From IMG/VR virus record IMGVR_UViG_3300028920_000293, positions 1-21,747 of that record: a stretch of 21,747 nucleotides of DNA; one strand, given 5' to 3'. Below are positions 13,460-20,090 of the stretch, one piece after another. The notes beneath the pieces were generated by a model that made no database searches, had not been told where the DNA came from, and saw only the letters and a program-made list of their open reading frames with translations. The DNA comes from a virus. Every line of letters begins with the position of its first letter. The stretch's first letter is position 1. Position numbers and translations under genes: made by a program.

Positions 13460-13770
13460 TTCTCTATATTTTGAATATGTGCATGCCAATGATCTTTAAT
13501 TCTTATTCTCTTAATTCTAAGAGTTATAGATGAACCGAATAATTTTCTACATCTATATAAGATTCTACCCCAAGCTTCTCTAGATAGAGTCGTGGTGTGG
13601 TCAGTATAAACTACCATTGGTATTTTACAAGTCAAACAATCCACTATAACAAATTCTGAGTTCTCTACTTCATCAATGCTCTCAGGCCAGTATAATTTTG
13701 TTTTAATGTCCTTTTTAGCAAATATATCACATAAAGGACATCCAGCTACATGTAATTTTGAATCACTCAA
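13456..13770 (-). CDS. Putative zinc-binding 104-aa protein
   Basis: Two CxxC pairs (Cys11-Pro-Leu-Cys14 and Cys45-Leu-Thr-Cys48) suggest a zinc ribbon. The C-terminal part holds a His-rich run, HWHAHI (94-99), which resembles the H-x-H-x-H motif of HIT-type nucleotide-binding proteins; together with the N-terminal CPLC and internal VIVDCLTCKIP strand this may be a diverged, shortened HIT-like fold. The fold is too short for a standard HIT protein, so the resemblance is only suggestive. It starts at TTG 13770 after GAGG, three bases from the preceding stop. Confidence 0.5.
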   Translation of the reverse strand: MSDSKLHVAGCPLCDIFAKKDIKTKLYWPESIDEVENSEFVIVDCLTCKIPMVVYTDHTTTLSREAWGRILYRCRKLFGSSITLRIKRIRIKDHWHAHIQNIEK

Positions 13771-13773
13771 CTA

Positions 13774-13932
13774 TTAACCCTCAAGGTACCTTATAGTCTT
13801 GCCTTCTTCAGTTTCTAATGATAAATAATCTTTAAGATCACAAGATGCATTCCATTTACAGTGATAACATTCTTTTGGGTAATTTTTACATTTATTATAA
13901 AATGAACATATAATTATTTTATCTTTTTTCAT
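13774..13932 (-). CDS. 52-aa Cys-rich protein (small ORF)
   Basis: Found by hand translation. It starts MKKDKIIICSFYNKCKNYP and continues with ECYHC and NASCDL, then a short acidic tail ending RYLEG. Five Cys with spacing C-x5-C-x6-C-x2-C-x5-C (residues 9, 15, 22, 25 and 31), plus His24, suggest a metal-binding finger. The ATG overlaps the stop of protease A (TAATG) and the stop lies three bases before the next gene, so it is embedded in the coupled chain. Too short for confident family naming. Confidence 0.6.
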   Translation of the reverse strand: MKKDKIIICSFYNKCKNYPKECYHCKWNASCDLKDYLSLETEEGKTIRYLEG

Positions 13933-14462
13933 TATTCATATCCTGGACCTGGACCAGATTCTATAATTCTGCTGGATGGGCATGCTGGTGTAGTGACTAC
14001 TGCAGCTCCTATATAAGTTATGTCAGTAGCATATCTTTTATTATCTTCAGCATTCCATATATCCTGAGTTGTGATTTCAACGGATAACCAATTTATTAGA
14101 CCTGCATCTATAAGTGCTATTGCATCCTTAGCTGCAGTTGTTATTGGAGCAATATATAAATCTCCTCTAACAGATCCTTTTTTGAAATAACAGTTTTTAA
14201 CATAACCGACTCTTGATAATACTTCATAAGAGTGATCTAGATTAAGATAATTAGATTCCCACTTATCAGCTGTCTCAGAAATATTTTCTTCCGTATATAC
14301 TATTGGTGAAGCTGACATTGAATCCGTATATTCTCCAGGTGTTAATAGTATAGCATCCGAATAAACTCTAAAGTCTGTGGATTTTTGTATGATTTTATTA
14401 TCATACTCAAACTTTATCATCGGTGAGTGGAGGCTTCTTCCCTTGATCTTCTTCATTTTCAT
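13932..14462 (-). CDS. Prohead protease A (S78-like)
   Basis: A 176-aa protease without a scaffold tail. His77 lies in NLDHSYEVLSRVGYV, the Ser127 nucleophile in INWLSVEIT, and Asp147 in TDITYIGAAVV is a plausible third residue; RGDLYIAPITTAAKDA matches the strand-helix unit before the nucleophile in the S78/U35-like prohead protease family. It would trim capsid A or internal proteins during maturation. It overlaps the 132-aa coiled-coil gene by 56 bases if it starts at ATG 14462. ATG 14456 and ATG 14420 are alternatives, and no start has a strong ribosome site. It is clearly different from protease B in length and loops. Confidence 0.7.
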   Translation of the reverse strand: MKMKKIKGRSLHSPMIKFEYDNKIIQKSTDFRVYSDAILLTPGEYTDSMSASPIVYTEENISETADKWESNYLNLDHSYEVLSRVGYVKNCYFKKGSVRGDLYIAPITTAAKDAIALIDAGLINWLSVEITTQDIWNAEDNKRYATDITYIGAAVVTTPACPSSRIIESGPGPGYE

Positions 14463-14805
14463 TTTTAATTATCTCATATATACTTTCTTCAACATCCATC
14501 CAATCTTCGGATTGCTCCTTTATTTCTTCTAAGATTGAATTCAACTTTTCTATTTCTTCTTTTTTCTTATTAAACATGTAGTCATAATAATTAACTGTTT
14601 CTTTTCTCTTCTTTATTTCCTCATTAAGATATTCTATCTCTTCCTTTTCATCACTTATAGACTGTTTGAGGTTTGTTAATTTTTCATTAAGGTCATTTAT
14701 CTTGTTTTTTAACTGCTCTTCTTCCGAAGATAGTTTTTTTACAGATGCTTGTAATTTTTTATATCTTTTATTAATTTCCTTTAATAAAGTTTTTTTAGTA
14801 TCCAT
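14407..14805 (-). CDS. 132-aa coiled-coil protein, possible scaffold
   Basis: An almost fully helical protein with a heptad-rich body (KLQASVKKLSSEEEQLKNKI, NEKLTNLKQSI, EIEYLNEEIKKRKETV) and an acidic C-terminus. I start it at ATG 14805 because GGAG lies seven bases upstream; the in-frame TTG at 14811 is a poor alternative. It overlaps the fibre gene (11 bases from 14805) and protease A. Its position just before protease A suggests the scaffold missing from capsid set A, or a fibre trimer/anchor. Both are inference. Confidence 0.5.
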   Translation of the reverse strand: MDTKKTLLKEINKRYKKLQASVKKLSSEEEQLKNKINDLNEKLTNLKQSISDEKEEIEYLNEEIKKRKETVNYYDYMFNKKKEEIEKLNSILEEIKEQSEDWMDVEESIYEIIKNENEEDQGKKPPLTDDKV

Positions 14806-17383
14806 CCTCAAGCTCCTCTAAATCCTTATCAGGTAAAGACTTAACAACCAATGATATTAATTCCTCTAGTTGAGATTCTATATTCTTAACTTCCTTATTA
14901 TCACTTTTTATTTTCATTAATTCATCAATTCTATTATTTATTTCATTAAACTTCTTTTTATCTTCAGTAACTTTTAATATGTTTTCAATGTGCTCTTTAA
15001 GGACATCTAATTGTTTATTATTACTTAAGATGCTATTATTTAGTTTCTCATTGTCCTTATCTTGATTATCTAACTTGCCATATAACTCTTCTTGTAACTT
15101 AACTAAGATATCATATATGTCCACTACTTGTTGCATTATTACTTCCTTATTTCTGTAAGTCCAAGGTGATTTTCTACCACCAGCAACCACATATTTAGTT
15201 CCACCTCCACCACCACCGTATATCTCTATTTGAGAAGATATACCATCAAGTTGAGATGAAATCCAAGTAGTTTGAGTTGAGATATAAGAAACCATATCTT
15301 GAACTGCAGTTCCACCGCCTGCTGACCAGAATGTATCTCCATGAGTTATTATTGCAGAACTTGGAAACCACCTACCTTGAGAAGATGCCCATGTTATTTG
15401 AGATGATATGTAACTTACATATGGAGTCACATCCGTACCTGCAGCTGACCAATTACTGTCACCATGTACTATAATTGATGATGATGGGAAAGAATTTGAA
15501 GATAAGAAATTTAATTGAGAGGATATAAAATTAGATCCTCCACCACCGCCTCCTGCACCAGTAGTCCAGTTTCCATCTCCATGTGTTATTATTGCTGAAG
15601 AAGGAAATATATTTATAACTTGAGATGATATCCAATCTATAACGGAAGTGTCGTCAGTTAAAGTCCTACTAACAACAGTCCATATATCTGCTGCTGAATG
15701 AGTAGATAAGTTGCTTATATTTGAAGATTTCCAATAAGAGTCACCATGATCTATTATTGCAGATGATGGATATGTTTGGCTTGAAATATAATCTGTATCA
15801 TATCCTAATTTTACAGTATTAGATGAGATAGCTAATAATTGTGAAGATATCCATACTGAACCTGGTCCTCCACTACTACCCCCTACTCCAGTTGTCCAAT
15901 GATCGTCACCATGATTTATGATATCTCCAGATGGGAATATCTGAGATGAGATATAGTCAACTTCAGCCTCTAATTCATCTAAATCTGCTGGAGTGGCAAA
16001 TCCAATAGCCGTTGTCCAATTGCTATCTCCATGAGATTCAACACCATCTATTTGAGATGATACTCCTACTATTTGAGAAGAAATAAAATTTAATTGAGAA
16101 GATATAAAGGCTGTTCCTCCTCCTGCACCTCCGACTCCTGTTGTCCATGAACCTGCACCGTGATTAGATGTTAATTCTGTGTCCACATTAGTTGGAATAT
16201 CATTGATATTAGAAGATTTCCAATAATTGTTTCCGTGACTTATTATACTTCCACTAGCAAATGATTGAGATGATATGTAATCTATATCATTGTTAATATT
16301 AAATATTTGAGATGATACATAGTCCATCTCAGTTTCTAACTCATTTAAATCTGAAGCAGTTACAAATCCAACTGCAGTGATCCAATTGTCATCTCCATGA
16401 GCTATTATATCTCCACTTGGGAATATACTTCCTGATATGTAATCAGTATCCTTATTTATTTCTACTGTATTAGAGGATATAGCAGTTAGTTGTGAGGATA
16501 TCCAAGAAGATCCACCAAGACCTTCCCATGAACCTCCACCATGAGTTGAAGTTAATTGTGTATCAACATCATCAGCACTATGTGTAGAGAATCCAACAGC
16601 TGTAATCCAAGCTTCATCTCCTCTTCTTATTATGTCTCCAGATGCAAATACATCTCCTACTTGTGAAGAGACGTAATCCATTTCAGATTCTAATTCTTCT
16701 AAATCAGCTGTGGTAGTAAATCCAGTCGCAGTAATCCATTCAGAATCACCGTGAGTTTCAACTCCTTTTATCTGAGAAGATATTCCTATTATCTGAGAAG
16801 ATATGAAGTTGAGTTGAGATGATATAAAGTCAGAACCTGGTCCAGATCCTCCTCCTACACCTGTGGTCCAATTTCCTGCACCATGTTGGGTAGTTAAATA
16901 ATTATCAATTGCATCTGATGAGGGTAATGCATGAGCTAATGATGAAATGGCTAACAATTGAGAGGAAATCCACACTGAACCTGGACCTCCACCGCCACCA
17001 GTACCAGTAACCCAACCATCATCTCCATGGTTAATAATATCACCACTTGGAAATGATTGTGATGAAATATAATCTATTTCATTTTTAAGATAATTTATTT
17101 GAGATGAGACTGACTCTGTATAATAAATAAGATTTTGTTGAACAGCATTAGGAGCAGCTTTACCACTTATCATTATAGCTACAACATCAGCTATCATTTC
17201 ATCTGATGTTACAGTTAATTTATAGAATCCATCACTAATTTCTGATGGACTGTTAGTTGTCCAATCAAAGGAATTTCCATCCTTTGAAATCTGTGATGAT
17301 AAGGTTAATCCTCTTAATTCATTACCAGAACAATCAGCCATAATAAAAACTAATTGTTTCTCGATTCCCTTCTCAAACGCCAT
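14795..17383 (-). CDS. 862-aa repetitive fibre protein
   Basis: Residues 1-90 form an Ig-like/BppU-like N-terminal beta domain (KQLVFIMADCSGNELRG, then GFYKLTVTSDE). Residues 92-720 are repeats: 22 SSQ motifs in heptads such as ISSQLNF-ISSQIIG-ISSQIKG, and 14 modules H/R-G-x3-W (HGDDGW, HGAGNW, HGDSEW and others), plus poly-Gly linkers. Residues 160-260 and 405-505 repeat as larger units. Residues 745-850 form a coiled coil. The heptads place Ile and Leu at a/d, so a trimeric, polar-surfaced fibre shaft broken by small turns is likely. It is probably an adhesive fibre or spike and overlaps the 788-aa gene by 11 bases. Relatives of the H-G-D-x-x-W pattern with STHSAADIW occur in phage fibre/collagen-like proteins. 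Confidence 0.7.
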   Translation of the reverse strand: MAFEKGIEKQLVFIMADCSGNELRGLTLSSQISKDGNSFDWTTNSPSEISDGFYKLTVTSDEMIADVVAIMISGKAAPNAVQQNLIYYTESVSSQINYLKNEIDYISSQSFPSGDIINHGDDGWVTGTGGGGGPGSVWISSQLLAISSLAHALPSSDAIDNYLTTQHGAGNWTTGVGGGSGPGSDFISSQLNFISSQIIGISSQIKGVETHGDSEWITATGFTTTADLEELESEMDYVSSQVGDVFASGDIIRRGDEAWITAVGFSTHSADDVDTQLTSTHGGGSWEGLGGSSWISSQLTAISSNTVEINKDTDYISGSIFPSGDIIAHGDDNWITAVGFVTASDLNELETEMDYVSSQIFNINNDIDYISSQSFASGSIISHGNNYWKSSNINDIPTNVDTELTSNHGAGSWTTGVGGAGGGTAFISSQLNFISSQIVGVSSQIDGVESHGDSNWTTAIGFATPADLDELEAEVDYISSQIFPSGDIINHGDDHWTTGVGGSSGGPGSVWISSQLLAISSNTVKLGYDTDYISSQTYPSSAIIDHGDSYWKSSNISNLSTHSAADIWTVVSRTLTDDTSVIDWISSQVINIFPSSAIITHGDGNWTTGAGGGGGGSNFISSQLNFLSSNSFPSSSIIVHGDSNWSAAGTDVTPYVSYISSQITWASSQGRWFPSSAIITHGDTFWSAGGGTAVQDMVSYISTQTTWISSQLDGISSQIEIYGGGGGGTKYVVAGGRKSPWTYRNKEVIMQQVVDIYDILVKLQEELYGKLDNQDKDNEKLNNSILSNNKQLDVLKEHIENILKVTEDKKKFNEINNRIDELMKIKSDNKEVKNIESQLEELISLVVKSLPDKDLEELEDGY
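15224..17110 (-). repeat. ISSQ / HGDxxW repeat region of the fibre gene
   Basis: Codes residues 92-720: heptad stretches built on I-S-S-Q and intervening H-G-x3-W modules. The two longest similar units (about residues 160-260 and 405-505) show segmental duplication. Codons vary between units, so copies are protein-level more than DNA-level repeats. Confidence 0.75.
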
Positions 17384-19739
17384 ATCTCTGAACTTTATAA
17401 TTTATAAATCTAAACATACTTTTTGAAGTAGGCTCCATATATAATTTAGCCTTTAATATTTCCTCTTCAATAGGGAGAAGAGAATCTAAATTGAGTGCAC
17501 AGAAACCACATTGGTTTGCTTGTGTATCATCATCACCATGTCCATCTCCACCATCATCAAATGTTTGGAGACACACTTTATAATTTGATGATATTCCAAA
17601 TATTCCTGCAGGATTGAATGTAGCATTAAATGTATCTGTAGAAGATTGATCTCCTCTCAGATACCAACCATGTTGTCCTCTTGTTTGATTCACACCACTT
17701 ATATGCCATCTACAAGCAGCAGTAGCTCTTGAATCTCCACTAGTAGTTTGTCTATCTATAAGAGCGTTTGCTAATAGAAGAACATCACACTTCTTCTCAA
17801 CCTTCATACTACTAACAGATGCTTGAGTAAAAGCAGCAGAATCATTTTGGTCTACATCTCTCATCCAAGAAACATAGACAGATGCTGCACCACCAACTGA
17901 TTCATTACCAATTGAATCGTGACTTATGAATGTTTCAGCTGTGGATGGAATCTCCATAACAAAGACAGCTGACTGACTACTAGCAAATCCATCTCCAGAT
18001 GAATCTACATCAGCGTGTCCTCTTTGACCCTGAACTAATAATATTTCATCATCTGAAGTAGTTTTATGTATGAACCAAGCATTTGTTTCACCATATTGAT
18101 TTTCATCATCACGAATATAACAATAGCCATATGATTGAGGTATTCCATCATATTTAATAGCAGATGAAATAGCTGCACGAGATATTCTTTGTGTACGAAC
18201 ATCACCTGCTCCAAGATTATGTGCTAGACTGTAAAGTACAAGAAATCTAGTACCTGATGGGTTTAATACTATTTTATTACCTGGAAACAAAGAAGTTGCA
18301 CCTCCTCCAAAACCAGTTAAAGAATATGTATATGGAGGAGAATCTTCTACACCTGCTATATCATCATTAGTGATTCCAGCGTCCCAATTTACTCCATCTG
18401 TAGTTCCAGTACCTCTTTCAACTACTATATAATTAATTCTAGTAGCTGCTTTTGTAGTATCAGGATCTCGAGAAGCTAATCTACCAACATAACAATTAGA
18501 TGGAGTTGGTGTTCCTGATTGTGTTCCATCAGATGACCATGCTTGAAGAAATTTATCTTCCGGGAATCCATATATTTGAGGTATAATGGATATGTTTGTA
18601 TAGCTACCAACTAAACTACAGTCTTCAGATGCTGCAAACTCTAAAACTGAAGTACTTGGAACGTAACTAGCCTCACATTCATCACCACCAGGTAATGTAT
18701 GATTACCTGATTCCATAGCCATCCAATATATTTTACTTGATACTTCACTATTACCACCACCAGCATCCATTCTTACTTTGAATGATGTAGATGTTGCACC
18801 ACTTACTCTAACAGTGGCTGGTGGATCACTTGCTGACATTAAATTATGTGTACAGACTATAATTGGAGTTGTATATGTATTTCTTAAATTTACTGTGGTC
18901 CATGAATCATCGATGCTAGATTGTGAACTATATTCACCTATTATAGTACCAACACTATTTTTGATATTTCCAGCAAGTTCTTCGAATGCCCAATAAGTCA
19001 TATCCTCTGTAGTATGATTTCTCTCACCGTCCCAATCAGCTTCATCACAAGCTAAACTTAATGTACCATTAAGTGCTGGTGTAAGACCATACAATGTAGG
19101 AAGATATCCATCTCCACCATCTTCACCACAATGTCCTAATACACAAAAATGTCCTATATCAGCAATACCACCTGCACCACCAGATATTTTAGATGTATTA
19201 GTTTCAACTTTTTTGTCTTCCCATAAACCATTTTTCCATTCAGTACCATCAAAGTTATCTATATTATATGTACTACCATAATAACCATATGCTACATCGG
19301 AATAATCAGGAAGTCTAACAAGCATTATTTCAGAGAAGTTAGCAACTGCCGTATTAGATATATTATCAGCATCTCGTCTAGCTTGAACCGTTACTATCTG
19401 ACCAGAGGTTGCTCCAAGGAGCATACATGAACCTCTAGCATATATTTGATTATTAGTAGTATCTCTTTGATAACCAGTTCCTCTAGAACCCTGTAATTCG
19501 GTACCATCTAGAAGAGTTCGAGTCTGAAGATTCTCACGATTGTTACCACCTTCACCATGTATATATGTTAAGCAAAGATAATTACCATCTTCAGTTAATT
19601 GAAATCCTTTACCAGATCCAGATACCTTATATGTACCATCATTTCTGTATTCAGTATTAAATGGAAATAGAACAAATGAAGTTGTCCAAGTTTGAGTACC
19701 TGCTGCATCATACCAGATGCCTATATCACCAATAGCCAT
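17373..19739 (-). CDS. 788-aa multidomain adhesin (jelly-roll and H-type-lectin-like units)
   Basis: An all-beta protein. Residues 15-146 form a jelly-roll-like unit (FVLFPFNTEY, LTEDGNYLCLTYIHGEGG, FSEIMLVRLPD); similar units recur at 475-600 (PSGTRFLVLYSLAHNLG, AVFVMEIPS) and 612-755 (CDVLLLANALI, CGFCALNLDSL). Residues 250-345 resemble an H-type-lectin unit: SWTTVNLRNTYTTPIIVC, PATVRVSGATSTSFKVRM and YWMAMESG. A second such unit is 360-445, ending YIVVERG. Such units bind sugars in other proteins, so a receptor-binding or capsid-surface adhesin is likely. There is no signal peptide. An AGGTGA ribosome site precedes ATG 19739. The location in the head module, not after the tail genes, is unusual. 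Confidence 0.65.
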   Translation of the reverse strand: MAIGDIGIWYDAAGTQTWTTSFVLFPFNTEYRNDGTYKVSGSGKGFQLTEDGNYLCLTYIHGEGGNNRENLQTRTLLDGTELQGSRGTGYQRDTTNNQIYARGSCMLLGATSGQIVTVQARRDADNISNTAVANFSEIMLVRLPDYSDVAYGYYGSTYNIDNFDGTEWKNGLWEDKKVETNTSKISGGAGGIADIGHFCVLGHCGEDGGDGYLPTLYGLTPALNGTLSLACDEADWDGERNHTTEDMTYWAFEELAGNIKNSVGTIIGEYSSQSSIDDSWTTVNLRNTYTTPIIVCTHNLMSASDPPATVRVSGATSTSFKVRMDAGGGNSEVSSKIYWMAMESGNHTLPGGDECEASYVPSTSVLEFAASEDCSLVGSYTNISIIPQIYGFPEDKFLQAWSSDGTQSGTPTPSNCYVGRLASRDPDTTKAATRINYIVVERGTGTTDGVNWDAGITNDDIAGVEDSPPYTYSLTGFGGGATSLFPGNKIVLNPSGTRFLVLYSLAHNLGAGDVRTQRISRAAISSAIKYDGIPQSYGYCYIRDDENQYGETNAWFIHKTTSDDEILLVQGQRGHADVDSSGDGFASSQSAVFVMEIPSTAETFISHDSIGNESVGGAASVYVSWMRDVDQNDSAAFTQASVSSMKVEKKCDVLLLANALIDRQTTSGDSRATAACRWHISGVNQTRGQHGWYLRGDQSSTDTFNATFNPAGIFGISSNYKVCLQTFDDGGDGHGDDDTQANQCGFCALNLDSLLPIEEEILKAKLYMEPTSKSMFRFINYKVQRYGV

Positions 19740-19747
19740 ATTTTCAC

Positions 19748-20059
19748 CTATGTACAGGTTTCAGAGCAGCAGTCACAATTATTGTAATAACACTCTTTCT
19801 GTATAGTATGTCCACAAATCTTACATGAGCAAGAACATATTAAAGCAGTAACTAAGACTTTATCATCTCCAACATCAACAGTTAGTTCATTTGGAGGATA
19901 CTTCTCTGGATGGAATGTATGAGCATATCTATAATAGAATTTACCTTCATATTTAATTAGTAATTCATTAAATCTCTTATGCATTAATTGTTTTTCTTCA
20001 TAAGATTTATCATTTTTATGTTTAAGGATCCATTCTTTAATATTATCATATTCTATCAT
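19748..20059 (-). CDS. 103-aa protein with Cys-rich C-terminus
   Basis: The N-terminal 45 residues are helical and charged (KEWILKHKNDKSYEEKQL); residues 75-102 contain nine Cys (CSCSCKICGH, then CYYNNCDCCSETC), probably a zinc- or metal-binding knot. It lies between portal and adhesin. The start ATG 20059 lacks a clear ribosome site. A small structural or metal-binding accessory is possible; I do not recognise the family. It could be secreted or virion-associated, but no signal peptide is seen. Confidence 0.5.
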   Translation of the reverse strand: MIEYDNIKEWILKHKNDKSYEEKQLMHKRFNELLIKYEGKFYYRYAHTFHPEKYPPNELTVDVGDDKVLVTALICSCSCKICGHTIQKECYYNNCDCCSETCT

Positions 20060-20090
20060 AATTAATTATCAGGTAAAATCTGAATGAGCA

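Noticed and set aside
14806-14811. TTG start for the 132-aa coiled-coil gene
   Set aside because: ATG 14805 is two codons downstream with a GGAG at a better distance.
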